NCBI GenBank assembly: GCA_964369415.1 | Contig: CAYJFP010000003.1 | Coordinates: forward strand, 1-64,000 | Reading direction: 5' to 3' | From: SIG603 sp964369415 | GTDB taxonomy: Bacteria > Bacillota > Clostridia > Oscillospirales > Acutalibacteraceae | DNA: 64,000 bases | Shown: positions 34,599 through 42,910 of the stretch, one piece after another | How positions within the stretch are numbered: the first letter of the stretch is position 1 | How the letters are laid out: each line of letters opens with the position of its first letter | Position numbers and translations under genes: made by a program | The notes under the pieces: generated by a model | What the model saw: only the letters and a program-made list of their open reading frames with translations | The model's database searches: none | What the model was told of the DNA's origin: nothing

Positions 34599-35759
34599 TC
34601 AAATAAAAGTATTCTCAATTCTAATTAATTTATAGCTGAAATTGTAATTTTTATTAAATTCTTCCTCATAAAAATTACCTTTAAGTCTTTCCATAACAGT
34701 CCTACCAACTTCCTCATCGGCAGCAGATGGTAGTAACGCGGTAAACTGCGTCGCACTGTATCTTGAGATAGTATCTCCTGTTCTAAGTCTTTGAACCAAG
34801 ACATCCTGCAATTTTTTCATAATTTCATTCATTCTTTCAGGATCACTATCCTCTTCACATTTCGGTGTAACACTGACAAGAACCAAAAACATTGATTGAC
34901 CCAGTCTTCCTAAGTTTCTCATATGTAAATAGTAAATCTCTTTAAAAAGTGAATATTCGCAAACAAATGCACCATTAATCTCTTCGTCTAACAATTCTTC
35001 ATTTATTTTCTCTATAGTAACAGTCTCTCTACTCTTAATAATTTTATTGTAATAGCTTTTCATTTTATCGGTAGAATCGACATTGGCAGAATCTTTTTTA
35101 ATAACTGTTACATCCACCTTATTCTCACCAAGCTTAATCAAGGCCATTACCATATCCATATTAAAACTCGACTCAGCACTATATATATGAAGAACCGCCT
35201 CGCACACTCTTAAAACATCTTTATACAAGCCCTCTACTTTTAAGAAATCAACGTATTTTCTCATCAATTTTAAAAATAAAGTTCTATAGTACTCTCTTTT
35301 TTCTTCAACAAAACACGCCGACTCCTCATTGCTTAAGAGTTCACCTTTGTATAATTTCAATATTTTTTCAAATCTACGTTTAAGGCTATCTGTAAATAAG
35401 GTTTCAGTTTCTATCTTCTGTGCAATATCATCAAACTCATCTGTATCTATTGTACATATGTCTCTATTCCACAGATATGCTCCAGCACGAGTAATTATCG
35501 CCAACGGATACCCATTATCATCAAAAATTTTTCTAATTCTGCTAATTCCTGTTTTAATGGCACCTATTCCAAGAATGCTCTTATTTTCTCCCCATTCCAC
35601 CTCTGACAATTCAGCAAGTGTAACCGGACCTTTTTTAAGAATTATATATTCTATAATACTCTTTCTCTTAAAAGGTGTCTTAAACTTAGAAGAAACATCT
35701 GCATTCTTTATTTCTATACTAAACTCGCCAAACAAGCATATATCCGCAACTTTACTCAC
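34599..35759 (-). CDS. BTAD (SARP-type) regulator with degenerate GGDEF-like end, paralogue
   Basis: 386 residues with the same three-part layout as its neighbour at 33379: winged helix, TPR-like activator domain, and a GGDEF-like end where the motif is SATQF at 335-339 (RTGDTISRYSATQFTALLP). Both paralogues share the FVCEY-LFK-Y-L-MRNL segment. Transcribed from a TTGCAA-TATAAT promoter away from the pilus operon, whose control they may govern; binding sites were not identified. GTG 35759 follows GGGAG. Confidence 0.8.
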   Translation of the reverse strand: MSKVADICLFGEFSIEIKNADVSSKFKTPFKRKSIIEYIILKKGPVTLAELSEVEWGENKSILGIGAIKTGISRIRKIFDDNGYPLAIITRAGAYLWNRDICTIDTDEFDDIAQKIETETLFTDSLKRRFEKILKLYKGELLSNEESACFVEEKREYYRTLFLKLMRKYVDFLKVEGLYKDVLRVCEAVLHIYSAESSFNMDMVMALIKLGENKVDVTVIKKDSANVDSTDKMKSYYNKIIKSRETVTIEKINEELLDEEINGAFVCEYSLFKEIYYLHMRNLGRLGQSMFLVLVSVTPKCEEDSDPERMNEIMKKLQDVLVQRLRTGDTISRYSATQFTALLPSAADEEVGRTVMERLKGNFYEEEFNKNYNFSYKLIRIENTFI

Positions 35760-35836
35760 TTCAAATCTCCCTCAATAAATATAATGTCGATGATTAATTG
35801 AATCAAATCTTTAATCCAAACTTACACATTTTCAAT

Positions 35837-35865
35837 ATTATACACTATTAAAGTTACATTTGCAA
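35837..35865 (-). promoter_or_regulatory. Promoter of the BTAD regulator pair
   Basis: Minus strand TTGCAA (35865-35860), 17 bases, TATAAT (35842-35837). Confidence 0.65.
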
Positions 35866-35930
35866 TACATTTAGCATACATTTTAAAAATATATGCTGTA
35901 ACTATTAAATAATTAATCTATAGATTTGGA

Positions 35931-35958
35931 TTGACACTTTAAATCTTTGTGCTATAAT
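35931..35958 (+). promoter_or_regulatory. Promoter of the pilus-like operon
   Basis: TTGACA (35931-35936), 16 bases, TATAAT (35953-35958); leader of about 83 bases. It lies about 65 bases from the divergent regulator promoter. Confidence 0.7.
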
Positions 35959-36047
35959 AGTATATAAGAAATTAAATGTTTATTTTACTTCAGTTTTATT
36001 AATTGAATTTTTAAGTTTATGTATCTCACCTATATTGGGAGGCTGAT

Positions 36048-37031
36048 TTGGAAATGAAGTTTCGAGCTATAACATGCTTTATCATAACTATAGCTTTAAT
36101 ATTTGTACTTATAGGATGCGACAGTGGTCTTACCCCTCCTTTGGGAAGTTCTTCCAGTAATAGTGGTAGTACTACCCCATCGGGACAGTCCGACCCTAAT
36201 GCTCCTAAAGGTGATAGAGATCCTGTCGCAGTTGTTTTACCTACAACCGCCGATGGGATAAGTGCATATACTGGCAACGCTGCCATAATAGATACATCAA
36301 ACACGGCTAACGGTTATTTTATGGTAAAGTACACTGGAAGCAAGGAAAAAATCAAAATGCAAGTTACCCACAACGGCGGTGAACCTTATACTTATGACCT
36401 CATCCCAGGCGGCGATTATGAAGTCTTTCCACTTGCACCTGGCAACGGCTCTTACACCGTTACTATAAATGAAAACATTGAGGGCACAAGTTATGCGGTT
36501 GTCGATACTCATTCGTTTGAAGTCACTCTTGAAGACGAGTTTCAGCCGTTTTTACACCCTAGTAAATATGTAAATTATACAGATAGCCCTAACACTGTTG
36601 CTTTAAGCGAAGATTTAGCCGACGGAGCTTTTAACGACCTAGATGTGGTCGAATCCGTTTACAATTATGTGACAAACAATGTTTCATACGACCATGATAG
36701 AGCAGCCACCACCACTACGTTTTATATCCCTGATATGGATGTAACTCTTTCGTCAAACGCAGGACTTTGTTTTGATTATGCCGGCCTTATGACCTCTATG
36801 TTAAGGGCACAAAGAATTCCAACACAGCTTGTAATCGGATATGCTGGCGATGTCTATCATGCTTGGATAAGCGTCTATACTCCTGAAACGGGGTGGGTTA
36901 AAGATATTATACAGTTCGACGGTGTTAACTGGGTTAGAATGGACCCTACATTTGCTTCTTCTGCTGGAGACCCAAGCATAGAACAGTACATCGGAGACGG
37001 TAAAAATTATAACGCTATGTTCTTTTACTAA
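36048..37031 (+). CDS. Lipoprotein with transglutaminase-like domain
   Basis: About 327 residues. A signal sequence ends in the lipobox VLIGC (Cys about 24), then a Ser/Pro/Gly-rich spacer. The C-terminal half is a transglutaminase-like fold with the Cys-His-Asp triad visible in AGLCFDYAGLM, YHAWISVY and WVRMDPTF. Such domains are proteases or cross-linking enzymes. As first gene of the pilus-like operon it may process or cross-link surface fibres; inference only. Start TTG 36048 has GGGAGG 5 bases before it; ATG 36054 is an equal alternative. Confidence 0.85.
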   Translation: MEMKFRAITCFIITIALIFVLIGCDSGLTPPLGSSSSNSGSTTPSGQSDPNAPKGDRDPVAVVLPTTADGISAYTGNAAIIDTSNTANGYFMVKYTGSKEKIKMQVTHNGGEPYTYDLIPGGDYEVFPLAPGNGSYTVTINENIEGTSYAVVDTHSFEVTLEDEFQPFLHPSKYVNYTDSPNTVALSEDLADGAFNDLDVVESVYNYVTNNVSYDHDRAATTTTFYIPDMDVTLSSNAGLCFDYAGLMTSMLRAQRIPTQLVIGYAGDVYHAWISVYTPETGWVKDIIQFDGVNWVRMDPTFASSAGDPSIEQYIGDGKNYNAMFFY

Positions 37032-37047
37032 TTGAGAGGGTGATAAT

Positions 37048-38103
37048 ATGGATAAAAAAGTAAAAAAAGTTAAACAAATTAGTACACATGACCTTTGCTA
37101 TCTATTTGAGCAACTGTCTATCTTTTCAAAAAGTGGAATTCCAACTTGGGAAAGTCTTTACATAATAAGTCTTAATGAGAAAAATTCTGGCAAGACAAAT
37201 GTATTTTACAGACTTTATGAATTGGTGGCAGACGGAATGTTCTTCTCACTTGCTATGAAGGAGCTGGGCTGCTTCCCATCGTATGCAGTTAGCATGGTTG
37301 AAATGGCAGAGCAAACAGGTAAAACAGAAGATGTATTCATGACACTTCATACTTACTATAGCAACCGTGACATTCTTTCAAAAAATATTAGGTCAAGCGT
37401 TGTTTATCCGCTTTGTATGGCTGGCATGGTATTTGCTGTTGTATTTATTCTGTTAGTTCAGGTTATGCCGGTGTTTGAGCAGGTTTTTGAAGGCCTTGGC
37501 CTTGCTTTAAATCCCGTTTCGGTCGTTCTTTTGGGAATCGGACAAACGCTTAATACCTATGCCGTAGCAATTTTGGCTGTAGTTGCCGCTATAATCCTAT
37601 TTTTTGTAGTTCTAAAATTTACAAGCGGTGGAAAAAAACTCTTACTTTCATTTTATGAAAAATTTCCACTTACACGCCGTTTGTCAGAATCTGAAAATAT
37701 ATCTAAGTTTGCTTTTTCAATGTCATTAATGATAGGAAGCGGACTTGATGCCATAAGTTCATTAGAGTTTGCCTCTATGATTACACAGAGCAAATCCCTA
37801 AAAAAGAAAATTGCTTTGATTAAAGCCGATATTGAAAGCGGTACCAATCTTTCAGAAGCTATAATTTCAAGAAAAGTATTTTCTCCATTTTATAATGGTA
37901 TTGTCATAGGCGGTGTGAGAAGTGGTGCAATAAGCGAGACTCTCATGACAATCGCCGACAGATATTCAAATGATACGCAAAAGCAAATTCAAAAAATTCT
38001 ATCTATTATCGAGCCTTTAATGCTCGCCGTTTTATGCCTTACAGTAGGACTTGTAATGCTCTCTGTAATGCTTCCGCTAACCGGAATTCTCTCTGGAATG
38101 TAA
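37048..38103 (+). CDS. pilC: Type IV pilus inner-membrane platform protein PilC (GspF family)
   Basis: 351 residues. A cytoplasmic GspF domain (LFEQLSIFSKSGIPTWESLY) is followed by a membrane helix near 120-140, a second GspF repeat (KFAFSMSLMIGSGLDAISSLE) and two terminal helices (VGLVMLSVMLPLTGI). PilC is the membrane rotor used by PilB and PilT. It is somewhat shorter than usual (about 400) because the N-terminal part is trimmed. ATG 37048 follows GAGAGGGTGA. Second gene of the operon. Confidence 0.92.
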   Translation: MDKKVKKVKQISTHDLCYLFEQLSIFSKSGIPTWESLYIISLNEKNSGKTNVFYRLYELVADGMFFSLAMKELGCFPSYAVSMVEMAEQTGKTEDVFMTLHTYYSNRDILSKNIRSSVVYPLCMAGMVFAVVFILLVQVMPVFEQVFEGLGLALNPVSVVLLGIGQTLNTYAVAILAVVAAIILFFVVLKFTSGGKKLLLSFYEKFPLTRRLSESENISKFAFSMSLMIGSGLDAISSLEFASMITQSKSLKKKIALIKADIESGTNLSEAIISRKVFSPFYNGIVIGGVRSGAISETLMTIADRYSNDTQKQIQKILSIIEPLMLAVLCLTVGLVMLSVMLPLTGILSGM

Positions 38104-38115
38104 AGAGGTGGTATT

Positions 38116-38451
38116 TTGAAAAACAGTGCTTTGCTTTTTAGATTAAAAAATTTAATTAAAAGTACGGCCCTTTGGTCTATAGTTTTATTTGTTTCTGTGC
38201 TTTTAATTTTAAGTTTAAGTGTCACAGATGTGTCTTCTACTGTCACAGATGAACAACAAGTTCTAATTGAAGACATAATTAGAAGAAGTGCCGTTCAGTG
38301 TTATGCTATAGAAGGCTCCTACCCTAGCGATCTTCAGTATCTTATAGATAATTATGGACTATATTATAATAAAGAAGATTTTGCCGTTCACTATAACAAT
38401 GTCGGTGGTAATTTACTTCCTGAAATCAAGGTGTTTTATTTAAGCGAATAG
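38116..38451 (+). CDS. Small membrane-anchored protein of the pilus operon (1)
   Basis: 111 residues from TTG 38116, preceded by GAGGTGG. One hydrophobic helix (about residues 18-36) leads to a small soluble domain with AIEGSYPSDLQYLIDNYGLYY, which resembles the YPxSLxxL region of pseudopilins. A canonical GFTLxE leader is absent. Lies 12 bases after pilC. Probably an atypical minor pilin; function unproven. Confidence 0.7.
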   Translation: MKNSALLFRLKNLIKSTALWSIVLFVSVLLILSLSVTDVSSTVTDEQQVLIEDIIRRSAVQCYAIEGSYPSDLQYLIDNYGLYYNKEDFAVHYNNVGGNLLPEIKVFYLSE

Positions 38452-38467
38452 TAAAAGGAGGAGAAGA

Positions 38468-38956
38468 ATGAGGCCAGCTAAAAAACATTCAGCTGAAATA
38501 ATTTTTGTCTTAAGTCTGTTTTTAATATATACTTTTTGCGCTCTCCTTCTCTCAGTTATGGGGGCAAATGTATACTCTAAAAACGTTGATGACTCTGAAA
38601 AAAACTATAATATGAGAACTTCTCTTTTATACATAACCGAAAAAGTAAGGCAAAACGAGTCTATCGGAAATATATCTGTGGGAACAGCTCTTGGAAACGA
38701 CGCTCTAGTTCTCTCTAGAACTATCGACGAGACCGTTTACAACACTTGGATTTACTTTGAAGATGGAAATCTTTGTGAGGTTATTGTTCCTTCTAACCTA
38801 GAGATAGTTCCAAATATGGGACAAAAAATTATGTCTGTTTCAGCTATGGAATTTGAAATTAACGATAGTCTTCTTTCTGTTATAATTACTGATGAAAATC
38901 AAAATCAGTTTTCCTCTAATCTTTTCTTAGAATGTGAGGTGGCTGTAAATGACTGA
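38468..38956 (+). CDS. Small membrane-anchored protein of the pilus operon (2), DUF4860-like
   Basis: 162 residues with one hydrophobic helix near the N-terminus (IIFVLSLFLIYTFCALLLSV) and then a region RTSLLYITEKVRQNE that resembles the post-helix part of minor pilins (PilW/ComGF-like). The rest may be a beta sandwich. I recall DUF4860 proteins of this kind in clostridial pilus loci but cannot confirm. AAAGGAGGAGAAG precedes the ATG. It overlaps the next gene by 8 bases. Confidence 0.7.
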   Translation: MRPAKKHSAEIIFVLSLFLIYTFCALLLSVMGANVYSKNVDDSEKNYNMRTSLLYITEKVRQNESIGNISVGTALGNDALVLSRTIDETVYNTWIYFEDGNLCEVIVPSNLEIVPNMGQKIMSVSAMEFEINDSLLSVIITDENQNQFSSNLFLECEVAVND

Positions 38957-39374
38957 AAACAAATCTAAAACCAAATATTTTTTAATTGAACTTATAGTTA
39001 ACTGCATGTTTTTTGCAATTTCAGCTGCAATTTGTGCAAATGTTTTTGCCATAGGTCATGTCGAAAGTGAAGCGAGTAGGGATTTATCTATCGCTACTGT
39101 CGAAACACAAAACATAGCGGAGATTGTAAAATATAGCGGTGGCGACATCACAAAAATTTCTGATTTACTGTCGGCTACTGTAGATAGTGAAAGTAATCTA
39201 AATATTTATTATGACGATAATTTTGTAAGGACTGATTCAAAACAAAATGCCGTATATACTATCTCACTTACATTTACAAATGTAGATAATATCTTATATT
39301 CTCATATAGAAACAATTAAAGAATCTGAAAGTATCTTCGAGCTTAACTGCTCACTTTATACGCAAAATTTATGA
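38949..39374 (+). CDS. Small membrane-anchored protein of the pilus operon (3), prepilin-like without Gly
   Basis: 141 residues. The N-terminus reads KYFLIELIVNCMFFAISAAI, which aligns with prepilin FTLIEL including the Glu, but the residue before the Phe is Tyr instead of the cleavage Gly. A single helix then a small soluble domain follow. Starts 8 bases inside the previous frame, so translation is coupled. GAGGTGGCTGTAA upstream is the ribosome site. Confidence 0.72.
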   Translation: MTENKSKTKYFLIELIVNCMFFAISAAICANVFAIGHVESEASRDLSIATVETQNIAEIVKYSGGDITKISDLLSATVDSESNLNIYYDDNFVRTDSKQNAVYTISLTFTNVDNILYSHIETIKESESIFELNCSLYTQNL

Positions 39375-39401
39375 TAAAATCTTATTTAAGGAGGTGAACA
39401 C

Positions 39402-39818
39402 ATGAAAGAAAATCATGCTAAAGCCGTCGTAAGTACTGGTATTGTCTCGCTTGTCACTTTTTTCACTGTTATGCTTCTAGCTTCGTTTTCCGTTTTGATT
39501 TTGATTAGTGCAAGGTCAGATGCAGAACTTTCGGGCAAAGCCGCTGATTCACTTAGTGAATACTATTTAGCAGATAGCAAGTCTGAAGAAAAGCTCGCTG
39601 AGCTTCAAAACCTGTGTTCAAACACCTCTTATGAGGAACTTGAATCTGTCCTTGTCCAAAACGGTTTTAACGTTTACACCCTTGATGGCTATGACGGATT
39701 AATAGTAAATTACGATACTGAAATCAGTGATTTAAAATATTTATCTGCTGAAATTTTTATCCCTGTCGCAGATAAAGATTCCCCTCAAAAAATAACTTGG
39801 AAAATTATTTTAACATAA
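39402..39818 (+). CDS. Small membrane-anchored protein of the pilus operon (4)
   Basis: 138 residues with one N-terminal helix (STGIVSLVTFFTVMLLASFSVLILI), then an Asp/Glu/Ser-rich helix region and a small soluble end. No prepilin motif. AAGGAGGTGAACAC precedes the ATG. Ends 42 bases before pilT. No relative was recognised outside this sort of operon. Confidence 0.7.
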   Translation: MKENHAKAVVSTGIVSLVTFFTVMLLASFSVLILISARSDAELSGKAADSLSEYYLADSKSEEKLAELQNLCSNTSYEELESVLVQNGFNVYTLDGYDGLIVNYDTEISDLKYLSAEIFIPVADKDSPQKITWKIILT

Positions 39819-39860
39819 CAATAAAAATACATGCCGACAATCGGCGAAAGGAGCATTTTT

Positions 39861-40943
39861 GTGGAAATTATAGATTTGCTAAAAGAAATGGTTAATAAAC
39901 ATGCCTCTGACATTTTTATCATTGCGGGTAGACCCCTTAGTTTCAAGTTAAACCAAAGGATAGAAACTCTAAATGATACGGTGATTTTGCCGGCGGCCGC
40001 AGAGGAAATGATTGAAAGTGTGTACACTCTTTCAAAAAGAGACATTAGCCTCGTAAGAGACAAGGGTGATGATGACTTTTCATTCGCTATAAAAGGCGTC
40101 TCTCGTTTTCGTATAAACACATATAAGCAAAGAGGTTCACTTGCCGCTGTTATTCGTGTTGTACCCTTTTCACTGCCTAAACCTGAAGAAATTCATATTC
40201 CAACCGATATTTTAGAGCTTGGTAACAAGCAAAGAGGACTTGTGCTTGTAACAGGTTCATCTTGTAGCGGTAAAACCACTACTCTTACTTGTATATTGGA
40301 TGAAATAAATAAGACTAGGCCTGCGCACATCATCACTCTTGAAGACCCTATTGAGCATCTCCATTCTCATAAAACAAGTATTATTAGCCAAAGAGAAATC
40401 ACACTTGATACAGGCGATTATCCCGCCTCTTTAAGAGCAGCACTAAGGCAAAGCCCCGATGTTATCTTAATCGGTGAGCTTCGTGATCCTACCACGATCA
40501 ACATTGCGCTTACGGCTTCTGAAACTGGCCACCTCGTGTTTTCTGCTCTTCATACACTCGGTGCAGCAAACTCTATAGATAGACTTGTCGACAGTTTCCC
40601 AGCTAACCAGCAACCACAAATCAGAATGCAACTTTCTATGGTTCTACAAACTGTTGTATGCCAGCAACTTGTTCCGACCGTCGATGGAAAAGTGCGTCCT
40701 GTCTTTGAAATTATGCATTGTAATAACGCTATAAGAACACTGATTCGTGACGGCAGAACTCACCAGATTAACTCTATCATCCAGTCTTCTTCAGCCGCTG
40801 GAATGATTACCATGGATTCTAGTCTTGCAAAACTTTATAAAGAAGGCATGATTACTAGAGATACCGCCTTAACTTACAGCCTTACTCCTGCTTTTCTTCT
40901 TCGCCAAATTGGAGAAGAACCACTTGCAATGGGAATACACTGA
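39861..40943 (+). CDS. pilT: Type IV pilus retraction ATPase PilT
   Basis: 360 residues from GTG 39861, which has GAAAGGAG 7 bases before it (the ATG at 39831 lies upstream of that site and is rejected). The secretion-ATPase core is complete: Walker A TGSSCSGKTTT (an unusual Ser-Cys in place of Thr-Gly), Asp box HIITLEDPIEH, Walker B VILIGELRDP, and the His box SALHT. PilT hexamers remove pilin subunits and drive twitching. There is no PilB gene in the window. Last gene of the operon, followed by a strong terminator. Confidence 0.93.
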   Translation: MEIIDLLKEMVNKHASDIFIIAGRPLSFKLNQRIETLNDTVILPAAAEEMIESVYTLSKRDISLVRDKGDDDFSFAIKGVSRFRINTYKQRGSLAAVIRVVPFSLPKPEEIHIPTDILELGNKQRGLVLVTGSSCSGKTTTLTCILDEINKTRPAHIITLEDPIEHLHSHKTSIISQREITLDTGDYPASLRAALRQSPDVILIGELRDPTTINIALTASETGHLVFSALHTLGAANSIDRLVDSFPANQQPQIRMQLSMVLQTVVCQQLVPTVDGKVRPVFEIMHCNNAIRTLIRDGRTHQINSIIQSSSAAGMITMDSSLAKLYKEGMITRDTALTYSLTPAFLLRQIGEEPLAMGIH

Positions 40944-41001
40944 TTTATATTTTGTCTTTAAACATGAATCTATAGACACTAGTCTATTATTTACAAAATA
41001 G

Positions 41002-41036
41002 AAAACGGAGATGTGAAAGTCACATCTCCGTTTTCT
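41002..41036. terminator. Bidirectional terminator, pilus operon / DUF4097 gene
   Basis: 15-base perfect stem AAAACGGAGATGTGA / TCACATCTCCGTTTT with a 3-base loop and flanking A/T runs. Confidence 0.9.
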
Positions 41037-41040
41037 ATTT

Positions 41041-41841
41041 TCACTCTGCAAATTCTATATTAATTTCGCCGTTCACTGTATTTGCCTCCATGCTTTTTTC
41101 CCTATCAGACATATTAATGTCTTCTAAGTTATTAGAGCCATTTACCGTGCTTGAACTTACGTTGTACTCGTTTTTGTCGCCCAAAATATTTCCGCTTATC
41201 TCTCCATTCAGGGTTTCAAAATCCATTTCATCTGAAACTAAATCCTGAATCTCAATTTCTCCATTTACTGTTTTGGCACTTACTTCTTTAAGTGAAGAAT
41301 TTTCCAAAGTAATTTCACCGTTAATATTTTCCAATTTTGTTTTTTCTGAATCAGAATTTTTAATCACAATATCTCCGTTTGTAACAAAGATTTCAATTTC
41401 ATCTGAACTCAAATCTGAAACAGTAATGTCACTGTTGACGCTTTCAATGAACAAATCACCTTTATAGTCTTTAGGAAGTAGCACTTCAACATCTGAACTG
41501 CCTAAAGAAATATAAAAAAGTCTCTCAAGCCAGTTATAGTCTTCCACTTTTTCTATAATTAAATCTTGCCCATCTTCAATTTCGTAGTATTCCTTTTCTC
41601 TTTCAGTATAATTAATATATATTTTATCATCATTAGAAACGCCAATCACTATATTTGAACTTATGTCGTCAATCACTATGTCTTTATTTTCACTCTCAAG
41701 CACTATGCTTTTTTCTTCAAACGTACCGCTAGTGTTGAACAAACTCATAAAGTCATAGCCCAAAAACATCATTGCGATATTATAAAGTATGATTCCGACA
41801 CCTATCAAAACTGCGCCTAAAATTATAATTTTATTTTTCAT
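41041..41841 (-). CDS. DUF4097-family membrane-anchored beta-helix protein
   Basis: 266 residues: one N-terminal helix (KIIILGAVLIGVGIILYNIAMMFLG), then an acidic domain of short repeated strands (SDIVIGVS, NSDITVSDLSSD, NGDIVIKNS, NGEITLENS, NGEIEIQDL, NGEISGNI), a right-handed beta-helix-like DUF4097 pattern. ATG 41841 follows GAGGGG. Third gene of padR-DUF1700-DUF4097, a widespread operon linked to envelope stress; specific function unknown. Confidence 0.88.
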   Translation of the reverse strand: MKNKIIILGAVLIGVGIILYNIAMMFLGYDFMSLFNTSGTFEEKSIVLESENKDIVIDDISSNIVIGVSNDDKIYINYTEREKEYYEIEDGQDLIIEKVEDYNWLERLFYISLGSSDVEVLLPKDYKGDLFIESVNSDITVSDLSSDEIEIFVTNGDIVIKNSDSEKTKLENINGEITLENSSLKEVSAKTVNGEIEIQDLVSDEMDFETLNGEISGNILGDKNEYNVSSSTVNGSNNLEDINMSDREKSMEANTVNGEINIEFAE

Positions 41842-41842
41842 C

Positions 41843-42439
41843 TTAACCCCTCGCTTTGTCTTTTTTTCTGAAAAAACTTCCAATCCACTTGAACATTCTC
41901 AACATTACTCTAAAAGAGAATTTTGTAAAGGTAATAAGTGGGAAAATGCTGACTAACAAGAGTCCTAAACTGGCGATTCCCATTGCCATAAGCGCCAAAC
42001 CTTGCGGAACTCCTATGTGGAACATATTGAATATTCCTTGTAAAATTCCAGCAAGTCCCGCTGTCGCAAAGACTAATTCCACCGAAAATGCCATTAATAA
42101 CATCGAACCTGCCAAGGCTACAACAGTGATTATCAATGCAAAAATTAAAGACGCTATCGTTAGCCAAAACGGCGAGGCTAAAATTATGAGAATAATCCAT
42201 AAGACTTTATTTTTACTGCCCGACACCTTATTTATAACGGGAATGGTAAACTCTCCTTCGATGTCGCTTTCAATAGAGTTTATATCCCCCATGTCCGAAA
42301 CAGCTTCCTCTTCGCTCATGCCCGACTCTATCCTGTCGCTTATGCTCTCCTCGTAAAAGCTGAGTATTCTTTCAACCTCGCTATATGGCATGTGGCTTAA
42401 TTTAGTTTTCAATTCTTCCATAAATTCATGTTTATTCAT
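41843..42439 (-). CDS. DUF1700/HAAS-domain membrane protein
   Basis: 198 residues. An N-terminal HAAS signalling domain (MNKHEFMEELKTKLSHMP-EVERILSFYEESISDRIESG) precedes four membrane helices. ATG 42439 has GGAGGG 7 bases before it, overlapping the padR stop by 8 bases. Members sit between PadR and DUF4097 proteins and are thought to pass a signal between them. Confidence 0.9.
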   Translation of the reverse strand: MNKHEFMEELKTKLSHMPYSEVERILSFYEESISDRIESGMSEEEAVSDMGDINSIESDIEGEFTIPVINKVSGSKNKVLWIILIILASPFWLTIASLIFALIITVVALAGSMLLMAFSVELVFATAGLAGILQGIFNMFHIGVPQGLALMAMGIASLGLLLVSIFPLITFTKFSFRVMLRMFKWIGSFFRKKDKARG

Positions 42440-42767
42440 GAGTATTCCCTCCACTTTTTTCTATATCTTCTGCAATAAATTCGTAAACTTTCATTACCTC
42501 GGCCCAGTCTTCAATAAAATTTTGTGTTTGCTTTATCCCTTTTGAAGTAATTTTATAGTATTTTCTTAGTCTACTGTTGTGTTCTACCGTGTATACACTT
42601 AAAAATTCGCTTGCTTCAAGACGCTTTAAAATCGGATACAAAGTTGATTCTGAAACTTTAATATACTCAGAAATATCCTTTATAAGCTGATATCCATAGG
42701 AATCACCCCTTGTAAGCAATTTTAAAACACACGCTTCAAGTAGGCCTCTTTTCATTTGGCTGTCCAA
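42432..42767 (-). CDS. PadR-family transcriptional regulator
   Basis: 111 residues with the PadR winged helix (GLLEACVLKLLTRGDSYGYQLIKDI, SESTLYPILKRLE, RKYYKITSKG). TTG 42767 has AAGGGGG 7 bases before it; ATG 42755 is a possible alternative. PadR repressors respond to phenolics or envelope-active drugs. The gene's own promoter carries a perfect inverted repeat, so it likely represses itself and the two membrane proteins after it. Confidence 0.92.
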   Translation of the reverse strand: MDSQMKRGLLEACVLKLLTRGDSYGYQLIKDISEYIKVSESTLYPILKRLEASEFLSVYTVEHNSRLRKYYKITSKGIKQTQNFIEDWAEVMKVYEFIAEDIEKSGGNTHE

Positions 42768-42798
42768 TTCATTTCCCCCTTATACCTTAACTTTGACT

Positions 42799-42829
42799 AT
42801 ATTATACGTCACATAGTATAATATGTCAA
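42799..42829 (-). promoter_or_regulatory. padR promoter with a perfect 9-bp inverted-repeat operator
   Basis: Minus strand TTGACA (42829-42824), 17 bases, TATAAT (42806-42801). ATATTATAC and GTATAATAT are perfect inverted arms at 42799-42807 and 42816-42824, so the palindrome covers the spacer and -10 box. This is the position of PadR-type autorepressor sites. Confidence 0.75.
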
Positions 42830-42848
42830 GAAGTATTTCTAATAAATT

Positions 42849-42886
42849 AATGCCCTATAGTAGAATTTTTTCCACTATAGGGCATT
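42849..42886 (-). terminator. Strong hairpin after the PTS permease gene
   Basis: AATGCCCTATAGT / ACTATAGGGCATT stem of 13 pairs with a 12-base loop. The trailing U-run on the minus strand (TTAATTTATT) is weak. Separates the permease and padR units. Confidence 0.65.
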
Positions 42887-42910
42887 TTAAAACTAAATTT
42901 CAGCCATAAA

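Noticed and set aside
35760..36047. c-di-GMP riboswitch ahead of the pilus operon
   Set aside because: The GCACAGGGCAAACC-type core and its paired helices are absent in the 83-base leader.
41856..42356. 166-codon frame opposite the DUF1700 gene
   Set aside because: Shadow of membrane-helix codons; no ribosome site and no family features.
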